Source: Cellulophaga sp. HaHa_2_95 (lineage in GTDB: Bacteria > Bacteroidota > Bacteroidia > Flavobacteriales > Flavobacteriaceae). From it: DNA of 64,000 nt. The stretch is taken from contig NZ_CP058988.1 of NCBI RefSeq assembly GCF_019278565.1, positions 2,480,001-2,544,000 of the forward strand, written 5' to 3'. Of this stretch, positions 31,545-40,373 are shown piece after piece. A program made the position numbers and the translations under genes. How positions within the stretch are numbered: position 1 is the stretch's first letter; each line of letters begins with the position of its first letter. The notes beneath the pieces are model-generated. The model was not told the origin of the DNA and did not search any database. It worked only from the letters and a program-made list of their open reading frames with translations.

Positions 31545-34454
31545 ATGTCTTTTTTTATAAAAAATAAAGATCAATTTAAATTAGAGGTTGATCAAGATGA
31601 AATTGGTTTTAGAAAATGTCAATTAGGAGCTATTTGGGCTGTTAAAAGTCACTATACTAAGAGTAATGCACCAGCTTTAATTAGTATGCCAACAGGTTCT
31701 GGTAAAACAGCTTTGATGATAGCAATATGTTTTGAATTGAAGATTAAAAAAGTATTAATAATTACTCCATCGGTTGTTATTAGAAAACAAATTTTTGATG
31801 TTTTTAGTGGAATGGAAATACTAAAGACCTTGGGTGTTTACAAGAATGAAGTTAAGCCTAATGTAAATAATCATATAGGATATTTAAAAAATGAAAATGA
31901 TTGGATAGAAGCAACAAAATTATATGATGTGGTTGTTTCAACTCCACACAGTTGTTCTTCTGAAATGAAAGAAAACATAGCTCCTCCAAAAGATCTATTT
32001 GATTTAATAATTATTGATGAAGCACATCATACACCTGCAAAAATTTATAGGAGTGTGTTTAAAGATTATTCAGATTCGAAAATTATTTTGTTAACTGCAA
32101 CTCCTTTTAGAAGAGACCGAAAAAGAATTCCTGGAGATTTAATTTATCATTATCCTATGGCTAAGGCTATAAAGGATGAAATATATAGACCTGTTACCTT
32201 TAAAAATGTAGACACTAAAAATGGAGAAAGTCAAGAAAAAGATTCGCTTTTGGCAGATGCTGCGATAGAAAATTTGAGGAAAGAACAAGAAAAAAATCCA
32301 AATGCTCAATTATTAATCAAAACTAAAAAAATTGATTCCGCTGAAGAATTAAAAATATTATATGAAGCTAAAGGAATATCGGTTGGTTTAATTCATAGTG
32401 GGAATACTACAAAACAAAATGAAGATTGTTTGATTAAATGTAAAAAAGGTGAGTTAGAAAGTTTAATTGCTGTAGGTATGATTGGAGAAGGTTTAGATAT
32501 ACCGACATTGAAAATAAGTGTACTACATGATATTCCAAGAACACTACCTACAACAATTCAATTTATTGGTAGAATTTCCAGAATACATAAAGAACAAATT
32601 GGAAATGCAATTTTAATTGCAGATAAAAACTATGTAAAAGGTGAAGTTAAGAAGTTATACTATTTTGATAAGTCTTGGGATTTACTAATTCCTGAATTAG
32701 TAGATAAAATTGTCACGAATTCACCTTTGTTCCCTGATTTAGAATCAAGTGAATTAAATCCATTAGGTTTATCTCCTGATGATTTGAAACCATTCTTTAG
32801 TACCAAGATCTATAAAACTAAAGTTGGCTTTGAGTTTATAAAAGGATTTCATAAAAAAATGCCTTCAGGAATTGAATTAGTATTTACACATCAAGATGAT
32901 GTTAATTCCCCTTTAATATTAATTACAAAGCATAAGAAAACATTGCCTTGGGGAAAAGATTTAGCCTTGTTTCAAGATAATTATGATTTGCATATTTTAT
33001 ATTTAATTGATGATTTTTTATTTGAAAGTACGACTTCTGATTTGGTCTTAAATTATATGAAATCTAAACTATTTGACACAAAAAAATATGAAATTATCCC
33101 AGCATCATATATAAGAAATGGATTAAGTGATAATACCATTGGGCAGTACTTTATGGTTGGAATGTCAAATATTTATGGAAGTGGAGCATCAAATCCATCA
33201 TATAAAATGTTAATGGGTCTTGAAGTGGAGTCTGCAGTTAAACATTCTGATGGTTCTGTATTTTCTTTTGGTCATGCATTATCAAGAATAGACGAAAATG
33301 AAACTAGAGGTATAGCCGTAAATAATGGTCGAATATGGGCAATTAAAAGGAAAAACCTTAGAGAATTTTCGTTTTGGTGTCAACATATTCATTCCCTAAT
33401 TAAATTAGGAAATAATGAATCAAAAATTCCTAGGATGTCAAATTTAGCAGATTTCAAAACTGTTGAAATATTCGAAGATAATCCAGTTTCTGTTCTATTT
33501 GATAATGTTATATTTCAAATTGCTATTGTGAAAATTATAAAAGGGGATAAAGATTATGAAGGTTTTACTCCTGAAATACTTTTTGAGAAATTATCAGAAG
33601 AAAAGAAAAAAATTGAATGCGCACTTTTTGTTAAAAAAGATGAGCTAGCGAAAATCCACTTTAACTTTGATGATGAAAAAAAATGGGTAGTTACATCAGA
33701 TAAAGATATCCATATTATAATGGATATTCCTTTTAAAGATCCAATTAATATTAGTTTTGAAGACTTTATTAATGATTATCCGCCGTTAATAATATTTCAG
33801 AATGCAAAGACATTAAAAGGCTCTACCTTATTTGCGCCAAAAATTAAAGAACAAAAATTTGATATTGATTTATTCAAAAATATTGAGAATGGATGGGATG
33901 ATACTGATGTAACAAAGGAAGCAAAGCCACCAAAAAGAGGAAAAAAATATAATGTTCAACAAAAGACTATTAAAGTGATTACTGATAATCCCGATTACTC
34001 TGATAATGATATTGTAGTAATTGATGATGGAGCTGGAGAAATGGCTGATATAATATGGTTTTCTGAAAAGAAAAAAACAATTCACTTTTTTCATTGCAAA
34101 TTTTCATATACAGATAATCCTGGAGCCGATATGCGAAATATAACTGAATTATTCCAGCAGGCTATGAGAAATTGTATATGGATAAGGTCCAGTTTTATAA
34201 TTAAACAGTTATTATATAGAGTAACAAATACTCAAAATTCAACAATTTTAGATAATAAGTTAGATGAGTTGAACGATTTGCATAATGATTTTATTCCTAC
34301 AGATTGGGATTATAAAGTTTATCTTGTTCAACCAGGTCTTTCAAAATCAGCTGTTTTTAATGATAAAATGACAAATGCCGAAAAACTTCTTTTAATTTTA
34401 CATGACAGACTTAGTAGTTCGGGGTGTAATCTCTCAATTTGGGCATCAGAATAA
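31545..34454 (+). CDS. DEAD/DEAH helicase with C-terminal nuclease-like domain
   Basis: A 969-residue superfamily-2 helicase. Seen: the motif around FRKCQLGAIWAV (22-33), Walker A MPTGSGKT (48-55), DEAHH (158-162), LTATPFRR (183-190), and the motif VI region QFIGRISR (339-346). This is the ResIII/SSL2 type core. A long central part (about 360-800) is not assigned. Near the C terminus, IDDGAGEMADIIWF (E832, D835) is followed by HFFHCKFS (K852), which resembles a PD-(D/E)xK core with an H-x-K instead of E-x-K. A stand-alone helicase-nuclease of this kind points to nucleic-acid defence or repair. It has no methylase or specificity subunit next to it, and its composition is lower in GC than its neighbours. 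Confidence 0.72.
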   Translation: MSFFIKNKDQFKLEVDQDEIGFRKCQLGAIWAVKSHYTKSNAPALISMPTGSGKTALMIAICFELKIKKVLIITPSVVIRKQIFDVFSGMEILKTLGVYKNEVKPNVNNHIGYLKNENDWIEATKLYDVVVSTPHSCSSEMKENIAPPKDLFDLIIIDEAHHTPAKIYRSVFKDYSDSKIILLTATPFRRDRKRIPGDLIYHYPMAKAIKDEIYRPVTFKNVDTKNGESQEKDSLLADAAIENLRKEQEKNPNAQLLIKTKKIDSAEELKILYEAKGISVGLIHSGNTTKQNEDCLIKCKKGELESLIAVGMIGEGLDIPTLKISVLHDIPRTLPTTIQFIGRISRIHKEQIGNAILIADKNYVKGEVKKLYYFDKSWDLLIPELVDKIVTNSPLFPDLESSELNPLGLSPDDLKPFFSTKIYKTKVGFEFIKGFHKKMPSGIELVFTHQDDVNSPLILITKHKKTLPWGKDLALFQDNYDLHILYLIDDFLFESTTSDLVLNYMKSKLFDTKKYEIIPASYIRNGLSDNTIGQYFMVGMSNIYGSGASNPSYKMLMGLEVESAVKHSDGSVFSFGHALSRIDENETRGIAVNNGRIWAIKRKNLREFSFWCQHIHSLIKLGNNESKIPRMSNLADFKTVEIFEDNPVSVLFDNVIFQIAIVKIIKGDKDYEGFTPEILFEKLSEEKKKIECALFVKKDELAKIHFNFDDEKKWVVTSDKDIHIIMDIPFKDPINISFEDFINDYPPLIIFQNAKTLKGSTLFAPKIKEQKFDIDLFKNIENGWDDTDVTKEAKPPKRGKKYNVQQKTIKVITDNPDYSDNDIVVIDDGAGEMADIIWFSEKKKTIHFFHCKFSYTDNPGADMRNITELFQQAMRNCIWIRSSFIIKQLLYRVTNTQNSTILDNKLDELNDLHNDFIPTDWDYKVYLVQPGLSKSAVFNDKMTNAEKLLLILHDRLSSSGCNLSIWASE

Positions 34455-34474
34455 GAAAATTTTTAATTTTCTTA

Positions 34475-34496
34475 TAAAGGATATTTTTATCCTCTA
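34475..34496 (+). promoter_or_regulatory. 22-bp near-palindrome upstream of the Rrf2 gene
   Basis: TAAAGGATA, four T, TATCCTCTA: arms match at 8 of 9 positions, the inner 6 perfectly. It overlaps where the -33 element of the promoter at 34508 should lie, a good site for a repressor. The natural candidate is the Rrf2 protein encoded just downstream. Confidence 0.6.
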
Positions 34497-34507
34497 TAAA
34501 AATTATA

Positions 34508-34515
34508 TATCTTTG
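34508..34515 (+). promoter_or_regulatory. Promoter -7 element (TATCTTTG) of the NO module
   Basis: An exact TAnnTTTG match 20 bases before the Rrf2 ATG. Transcription would begin about 12-13 bases before the ATG. Confidence 0.6.
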
Positions 34516-34534
34516 GCATCTAAATAGGGGAGTT

Positions 34535-34966
34535 ATGTTTTCAAAATCATGTGAGTATGGACTTAGGGCAGTACTTTTTATCGCACAACAGAGCGATAAA
34601 GATATTAAGGTGAGTATGACCACTATTTCTGAAGAAATAAACTCTCCGCAGGCATTTACCGCAAAAATATTACAGAAACTCACGAAAACACAAATTGTAC
34701 ATTCCTTAAAAGGACCCTATGGAGGATTTAGTATTTTACCCGAGAAGATGGATACAAAACTAAGTGAAATTGTGACCATACTAGATGGGGACAGTATCTA
34801 TAAAGGCTGTGCTTTGGGCTTAAAACAATGTGATGCCAATTCGCCTTGTCCACTTCATTTTAAATTCGTTGAAATCCGTGATAATTTGCAGGATATGCTA
34901 GAAACCACCTCGATTAAATCGGTTGTGAATGATCTAAGTTTAGAAAGCATCATACTCAAACGCTAA
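34535..34966 (+). CDS. Rrf2-family regulator with Cys cluster (NsrR/IscR-like)
   Basis: A 143-residue Rrf2 protein. The N-terminal winged helix is clear: SCEYGLRAVLFIA, ISEEINSPQAFTAKILQKL, GPYGGFSI. The Cys set GCALGLKQCDANSPCPLHF fits the three-Cys pattern that holds an iron-sulfur cluster in NsrR and IscR. With a nitric oxide reductase and haemoglobin downstream, it is most likely an NO-responsive repressor. A palindrome and promoter lie directly upstream, so autoregulation is likely. Confidence 0.85.
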   Translation: MFSKSCEYGLRAVLFIAQQSDKDIKVSMTTISEEINSPQAFTAKILQKLTKTQIVHSLKGPYGGFSILPEKMDTKLSEIVTILDGDSIYKGCALGLKQCDANSPCPLHFKFVEIRDNLQDMLETTSIKSVVNDLSLESIILKR

Positions 34967-35007
34967 AATTTAATTTAATAGAAGATAAAAAGGTCTTTTA
35001 ATCCGTT

Positions 35008-35454
35008 ATGAAAAAAAAGAAGTATAGTATTGCCATCACATTTATCTGGGTAGGGTTCATAGGCGCCATCAGCTTTATGGAGGCATGGTTAAAATTTAGG
35101 GCTCCAGGCATAGATACTGCATTGGGATTAGGTATTGGGCAATTGGTCTTTAGTGCGTTGAATAAAGTAGAAATTACCAGTGCCATATTTATACTAGTAT
35201 TAAGTGTAGCCTCCAAAGAAAAAAATTCATTGCGCCTACAGGGATTGTTTTATACAGCAGTAGCCATTTTGGTATTACAAAGTGTGTGGTTATTGCCCGC
35301 TTTAGATACGAGAGCCAATTTAATACGGGAAGGCGTAGTGCTAGGGAAAAGCAAGTTACATCTATGGTACGTGCTCGTAGAGATCGTAAAAACAACCTGT
35401 CTTATTTTATTTGGATTTAGGAGCTTTAAACATTTAAATACAAACAATCAATAG
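35008..35454 (+). CDS. Small membrane protein of the NO module
   Basis: A 148-residue protein with four hydrophobic segments, starting SIAITFIWVGFIGAISFMEAWLKF and ending in a Lys/Asn-rich tail. The family is not recognised. It lies 41 bases after the Rrf2 gene and 58 before the cupin, in the same direction, so it probably belongs to the NO response. Small four-helix membrane proteins of this kind recur next to NO reductase genes in this phylum, but the role is not known to me. Confidence 0.6.
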   Translation: MKKKKYSIAITFIWVGFIGAISFMEAWLKFRAPGIDTALGLGIGQLVFSALNKVEITSAIFILVLSVASKEKNSLRLQGLFYTAVAILVLQSVWLLPALDTRANLIREGVVLGKSKLHLWYVLVEIVKTTCLILFGFRSFKHLNTNNQ

Positions 35455-35512
35455 GAATACGTAAGCACCTATAATTAAGAATATTAAAATTATAACAACA
35501 AATATATATACT

Positions 35513-35851
35513 ATGAAAACAGCATCAATAACAGCGAATCTTAACTATTTGGAAGACCGACCAGCAGTGAGTGTTTTATTAAAAACAAACAGCACAAAAG
35601 AGGTGCGAATCCTCATGAAAAAAGGACAACAAATGAAAGAGCATAAAGCTCCTTTTCCAATAGTAGTAGAACTCTTTGAAGGCCTTATAGATTTTGGCGT
35701 AGCAGGAGAAAAACAGCAATTAAAAAGGGGAGATTTAATTGCCTTGGAGGCTAGTGTTCCCCATGATTTATTTTGTATTGAAGACGCTATTATCCGTTTG
35801 ACCATTTCTACAGCAGATAGTGTAGACCGTGTAAAAAATGTAGCCAATTAA
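35513..35851 (+). CDS. Cupin-domain protein
   Basis: A 112-residue small cupin. Core: MKKGQQMKEHKAPFPIVVELFEGLIDFGV, LKRGDLIALEASVPHDLF, where His and Glu residues of the two cupin motifs can be seen. Single-domain cupins are often metal-binding dioxygenase-like or sensory proteins. In this position, 19 bases before the NO reductase gene, it is probably an accessory of the NO response. Confidence 0.75.
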   Translation: MKTASITANLNYLEDRPAVSVLLKTNSTKEVRILMKKGQQMKEHKAPFPIVVELFEGLIDFGVAGEKQQLKRGDLIALEASVPHDLFCIEDAIIRLTISTADSVDRVKNVAN

Positions 35852-35870
35852 TTCTTGAAAAGAAACAACC

Positions 35871-38090
35871 ATGAAAAAAGTTTGGATTGCATTTTCTAGC
35901 GTAGTCATACTCTCATTTATTGCGCTTATATGGGTAGGAACAGAAGTATATCAAACACAACCTCCTATTCCTGAAACTGTTACGATTAAAGAAACGGGAG
36001 AAACGGTTTTTACAAAGGCGGATATACAAATAGGACAGAATGTCTGGGAATCTATAGGCGGGATGGAAGTAGGTTCTATCTGGGGTCACGGAAGTTATGT
36101 GGCTCCTGATTGGTCTGCCGATTGGATTCATAAAGAAGCTGTGTTTATGTTGGACGCTTGGGCTCAAAAAGATTTTAATATATCTTATGGTGCCTTAGAG
36201 GTTGAAAATAAAGCAGCCTTAAAAGCACGGTTAATTAAAGATATTAAAACCAATAGCTACAACCCAAAGACCGGAGCTATAACTATTTCTGCCGCACGTT
36301 ATGCTGCAATTAGGAACAATACTGCTCACTATACCCGTATTTTTTCTGAAGGTTATGAGCAATATGCCATTCCAGAAGGGGCCTTAACAGATCAAGTAAA
36401 ACTAGCGCAGCTAAATGCTTTTTTGTTCTGGACCTCTTGGGCGGCGAGTACCAATAGACCTAATGAGGACTATACCTATACCTCTAATTGGCCGCATGAA
36501 CCACTAATAGGAAATACCATTACTCCAGATTCTCAAATTTGGTCTGGTTTTTCAATTGTGCTATTACTCCTGTTTATTGGCGCCTTGAGTTATTATTACA
36601 TTCGCAACCATGAGAAAGGAGAGGCGGTAATTCACCCTAAACAAGATCCTTTAGATACCTTAGTATTAACCAGATCACAGAGGGCGGTATTAAAATACTT
36701 TATAGTGATCTCGTTATTGATTGCCTTACAAGTGGTTCTTGGAGCGCTAACGGTGCATTATACCGTAGAAGGGCAAGCGTTTTTTGGATTTGATTTGTCT
36801 AGTTTCTTACCTTATTCCATTACCAGAACATGGCACACCCAATTGGCAGTATTTTGGATTGCCGCTACATGGCTGGCTACTGGATTGTTTTTAGCACCGA
36901 TGATTAGCGGTAAAGAAATGAAGTTTCAAGTATTCGGGATCAATTTTCTATTTGTCGCCTTAATTGTAATTGTATTAGGATCGATGTTAGGGGAGTGGTT
37001 AGGCGTACATCAGTTTTTAGATTTAACCACCAATTTCTTTTTTGGCCATCAAGGCTATGAGTATATGGATTTAGGTAGGTTTTGGCAAATATTCTTGGGC
37101 ATAGGTTTAGTATTGTGGGTGTTGATGGTAGGTAGACACGTAGTTTTTGCAATTAAAAAGAATGATGATTCTAAGCACTTGCTAATCATTCTACTCATTT
37201 CTGTAATAGCTATAGGGATGTTCTTTTTCTCTGGATTAATGTATGGCGAAAACAGTAGTTTGCCGGTAATTAATTATTGGCGCTGGTGGTTGGTACACCT
37301 TTGGGTAGAAGGTTTCTTTGAAGTATTTGCGACGGTAATAATTGCTTTTATCTTCTTACGGATGAAAATTCTATCCGCAAAAACAGCAGGAAAAGCGTCC
37401 ATTGCTTCGGCGACGATTTTTCTAGCAGGCGGAATCATTGGAACCTTACATCATTTATATTATTCGGGCACACCCGTGCAAGCCATTGCATTAGGAGCTA
37501 CGTTTAGTGCACTAGAAGTAGTACCGCTAACGCTCATGGGTTTCGAAATTCGTGAAAACTGGAACCTTTTAAAATCCAATGAATGGATGCAAAAATACAA
37601 ATGGCCTGTATTCTTTTTTATTGCGGTAGCCTTTTGGAATATGGTAGGCGCAGGGGTGTTCGGGTTCTTAATTAATCCGCCTATTGCACTCTATTACATT
37701 CAGGGTTTAAATACTACCGCAGTACATGCGCATACCGCTTTATTTGGGGTGTATGGTTTACTGGGAATGGGCTTTATCATCATCTGTTTGCGTTTCTACT
37801 CAGACCGGGTGTGGAATTCTGTAAAATTGAAAAGAGCCTTTTGGTTCTTGAATATTGGATTAGTAGCCATGGTGGTCTTAAGTTTATTACCCATAGGAAT
37901 TATACAAGCGTATACGTCTATTACTAAAGGATATTCTTTTGCTAGAGATGCAGAATTACTATATTCACCAACCGTACAAACCTTAAAATGGATGCGTATG
38001 ATTGGCGATATCATATTCTCTATAGGAATATTTTATTTCTGTTGGTTTACCATTCAAGAAAGTGTGTATTGTATCAAAAAGAAAAATTAA
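35871..38090 (+). CDS. norZ: Quinol-dependent nitric oxide reductase, NorB/NorZ type
   Basis: A 739-residue fused NO reductase. After an N-terminal membrane helix and a periplasmic domain (about 30-210), the catalytic core resembles haem-copper oxidase subunit I: the RTWHTQLAVFWIAATWLATG helix carries a haem-ligand His, HLWVEGFFEVFATV holds the non-haem-iron site (His, Glu), and GTLHHLYYSG and VHAHTALFGVYG supply further His ligands. qNOR proteins (about 740-770 residues) reduce NO to N2O with quinol and need no cytochrome c subunit. Neighbouring genes point to detoxification rather than full denitrification. Confidence 0.92.
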   Translation: MKKVWIAFSSVVILSFIALIWVGTEVYQTQPPIPETVTIKETGETVFTKADIQIGQNVWESIGGMEVGSIWGHGSYVAPDWSADWIHKEAVFMLDAWAQKDFNISYGALEVENKAALKARLIKDIKTNSYNPKTGAITISAARYAAIRNNTAHYTRIFSEGYEQYAIPEGALTDQVKLAQLNAFLFWTSWAASTNRPNEDYTYTSNWPHEPLIGNTITPDSQIWSGFSIVLLLLFIGALSYYYIRNHEKGEAVIHPKQDPLDTLVLTRSQRAVLKYFIVISLLIALQVVLGALTVHYTVEGQAFFGFDLSSFLPYSITRTWHTQLAVFWIAATWLATGLFLAPMISGKEMKFQVFGINFLFVALIVIVLGSMLGEWLGVHQFLDLTTNFFFGHQGYEYMDLGRFWQIFLGIGLVLWVLMVGRHVVFAIKKNDDSKHLLIILLISVIAIGMFFFSGLMYGENSSLPVINYWRWWLVHLWVEGFFEVFATVIIAFIFLRMKILSAKTAGKASIASATIFLAGGIIGTLHHLYYSGTPVQAIALGATFSALEVVPLTLMGFEIRENWNLLKSNEWMQKYKWPVFFFIAVAFWNMVGAGVFGFLINPPIALYYIQGLNTTAVHAHTALFGVYGLLGMGFIIICLRFYSDRVWNSVKLKRAFWFLNIGLVAMVVLSLLPIGIIQAYTSITKGYSFARDAELLYSPTVQTLKWMRMIGDIIFSIGIFYFCWFTIQESVYCIKKKN

Positions 38091-38098
38091 TTAAAAAT

Positions 38099-38127
38099 CA
38101 ACACAGCCTAATTTTTAGTCTGTGTTG
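38099..38127 (+). terminator. Hairpin between NO reductase and haemoglobin genes
   Basis: CAACACAG and CTGTGTTG arms with an inner CTAA/TTAG pair form an imperfect 12-bp stem (one mismatch). A T-rich but not pure T stretch follows, so it may give partial termination or mRNA processing. Confidence 0.55.
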
Positions 38128-38145
38128 CATTTTATAACATATAAG

Positions 38146-38544
38146 ATGAAAGACATAGAAAACAGAGCAGAGATTACTTTATTGGTACATACTTTTTATG
38201 CTGAAGTTAGAAAAAACGATTTGTTAGGACCAATCTTTAACGAACATATCTCAGCAGCGCAATGGCCGGCACATTTAGAAAAACTAACCGATTTTTGGGA
38301 AACCGCATTATTAGGGAATGTCTGTTTTAAAGGCAACCCTAGCGAAGCACATTTAAAAGTAGATGCCCATATGAAACATAGCATTGAACAGACGCATTTT
38401 GATACGTGGTTGCAATTATGGGCAGCAACCATAGATACCTTATATGTAGGTGCTGTAGCAGAACGCGCTAAAGAAGGATCAAGAAGAATGGCTATTGGTC
38501 AGTTTCAACATATTTCTAAAAACAGACCAACCTGCATGCGGTAA
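38146..38544 (+). CDS. Group III truncated haemoglobin
   Basis: A 132-residue protein from the ATG at 38146; a TTG 8 codons upstream is less likely. The proximal region KVDAHMKHSIEQTHFDTWLQLW includes the haem His, with the Phe and Trp positions of group III truncated haemoglobins (LGPIFNEH, LTDFWETALLGNVCFKGNP). Such proteins react with NO and peroxides. It lies 55 bases downstream of the NO reductase gene and completes the NO module. Confidence 0.86.
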   Translation: MKDIENRAEITLLVHTFYAEVRKNDLLGPIFNEHISAAQWPAHLEKLTDFWETALLGNVCFKGNPSEAHLKVDAHMKHSIEQTHFDTWLQLWAATIDTLYVGAVAERAKEGSRRMAIGQFQHISKNRPTCMR

Positions 38545-38607
38545 TAGGGTGCTAAAATATGGTAAGCTATTATTTAAAAGGGTGTAAGAACTTAAATTCA
38601 AAAAGAT

Positions 38608-38639
38608 AGGTCTAGTCGCTACAGGAGCATGCTAGACCT
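38608..38639. terminator. Terminator between haemoglobin and lipoprotein genes
   Basis: AGGTCTAG and CTAGACCT form an 8-bp stem around a 16-base loop, followed by TATTTTATTTA, between convergent stops. Confidence 0.7.
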
Positions 38640-38647
38640 TATTTTAT

Positions 38648-39964
38648 TTACGGGGTAAAAGAAGGGAGTTCTACGACGTAAGATTCAACAGACTTGCCAT
38701 CTTCAGAACCGCTCCAGTCAGAACCAAAAAGGACTCTAGTTCCTGTAGGGCTGATTACCGCATGCGGTTCTCCCCAATAATCAAATTGGTCTTCATCGGC
38801 TCTGTGGTGTCCAATTCTGTACACCTCAATATTTCCAGGTTCAACACGTGCAATCACTAATTCTTGATCTAATAATGCTTGTCCGTCTTCATCAAAACCA
38901 ATCATTGAAGCAGCAATCCACCCCGGATTTTTATGAGCAACTGCAGAAATATGAGTCCCTTTTTTTGGATAAGCATACCCTTGAGCTTCAGAAATTACAG
39001 GAAGACACTCCCCCGTGTTTAAATTGAAAGCAATAATATTCCCTTGACAGCCACCACTTGGTCCGCCATCAAAACTTACCGAATAATCAGTATCCGTTCC
39101 ATCAGTCATTTGCCCTAAACAAGAATGCTCTGGCTTGCTTTTGTTAAGTCTAGCCACAAAATTACCATTGGCGTCATAAGAAGATACATTATGATAAAAT
39201 AAGGTGCCACTAGGTGCTGGCATAACGGCCGCATAATTTACATCATCAAGATTGAAGGTGGTTAGGTTCTTAGTAGAGAAACGGTACGAATAGGTGGTGC
39301 TATTATCACATCTAAAACCTATTACATCAGAATCCCAAGACATCATTTGCACATCATTGCCCATACTAATACTGCCATCACAACCTGTGACGTCTTTTAA
39401 ATTGACTAAAATCTCTTTCGTTGATGATGAAATGCGGTATTTAATAAAATCATCCGTACTAGCATCTAAATAATAGAGGACATCTGCATCATTGAAATCC
39501 CAGAATAGTTGCTCTAAATCATCCGGACGTAGGTCCTCAAGATTCCGAATAAATTCATAGGTCATGCCATCTAGTAATTGATGTACACCGTTTGTTTGGT
39601 CGTATAGAATCATTCTAGTTTCATCGGCATTCCAAGCTTGGATGGTACTGTACATAGGCTTGATAATCCCGCCGTCTCCAGCATTTGATATTCTGCGAAT
39701 GGTTGTTCCGAAAGAAGGATCTATGATAGTCTTTAAATATTCGGGTTTGGCAATATCTTGCATAGGGTGTGGTTCAAGATCATTGGCAATCAATGTGGTA
39801 GCAACAGGGTTTTCTTCATTAGGCTCTTCTTCATCAATAGGGGTTATTGATTCTTCGGTTTCACTAGGAACAACAACCTTGGCATCATCACTAGTACAGC
39901 TATATAAAGCGAAAACTAGGTATAGAATGCCTACGTAAGATTTTAAATTTTTCATGAGATTCAT
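38648..39964 (-). CDS. Lipoprotein with predicted beta-propeller
   Basis: A 438-residue lipoprotein (LYSC, Cys23) of unknown family. A long acidic linker (Glu/Pro/Asp-rich) is followed by about 350 residues with recurrent WNADETRMILYD-type blades, for example IQAWNADETRMILYDQ, LFWDFNDADVLYYLD, and SPTGTRVLFGSDWSG. The pattern of short four-stranded blades with W and D is that of WD-like or TolB-like propellers. Some polysaccharide lyases (oligogalacturonate lyase type) have such propellers, but no ligand set was confirmed. It stands alone. Confidence 0.65.
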   Translation of the reverse strand: MNLMKNLKSYVGILYLVFALYSCTSDDAKVVVPSETEESITPIDEEEPNEENPVATTLIANDLEPHPMQDIAKPEYLKTIIDPSFGTTIRRISNAGDGGIIKPMYSTIQAWNADETRMILYDQTNGVHQLLDGMTYEFIRNLEDLRPDDLEQLFWDFNDADVLYYLDASTDDFIKYRISSSTKEILVNLKDVTGCDGSISMGNDVQMMSWDSDVIGFRCDNSTTYSYRFSTKNLTTFNLDDVNYAAVMPAPSGTLFYHNVSSYDANGNFVARLNKSKPEHSCLGQMTDGTDTDYSVSFDGGPSGGCQGNIIAFNLNTGECLPVISEAQGYAYPKKGTHISAVAHKNPGWIAASMIGFDEDGQALLDQELVIARVEPGNIEVYRIGHHRADEDQFDYWGEPHAVISPTGTRVLFGSDWSGSEDGKSVESYVVELPSFTP

Positions 39965-40373
39965 GTAATGGGGTTTAAGGATGTACGTAAATAGTGACCC
40001 TATAGTTGTTTTTGTTTCCTTTTTTTGTTTAATCTATGCGGTGTAAAGTATTAGCAGTGTTTAACTTATACGTTATTACAACTGATGGCTATAGTGCAAT
40101 TAGAAAGGAGAATAGGTGCTTTTCCGGATATCTTCGCGTTCCTATTTTTGTAAGATGCTTATAAATTGTCACCCTAAAATCAAAAGATTATCCGCAGGTT
40201 TTTTATCTAATTAGGAAATTAATAGGACTAAAAGTTACGATTCATAAATAATACCTAATCAACTAAAATAGAACTCTTTTACTACCTAAATAATACTTAA
40301 ATTGGTTGGGCATAGGAAAATACCCTGTAGCTAAAACAAACCTATTTTTACGTATTTTATAAAACACTTCCCT
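39965..40373. other. 409-base intergenic region upstream of transglutaminase locus A
   Basis: AT-rich divergent region between the propeller lipoprotein and the first transglutaminase gene. No ORF, clear palindrome or exact TAnnTTTG was found; both promoters should lie here. Confidence 0.5.

Noticed and set aside
31545-34454. A full type I or III restriction system
   Set aside because: Only a helicase with a nuclease-like end is present; no methylase or specificity gene lies on either side.
38122-38145. A TTG start for the truncated haemoglobin
   Set aside because: It falls in the hairpin between the genes and adds residues not seen in the family; the ATG at 38146 is preferred.
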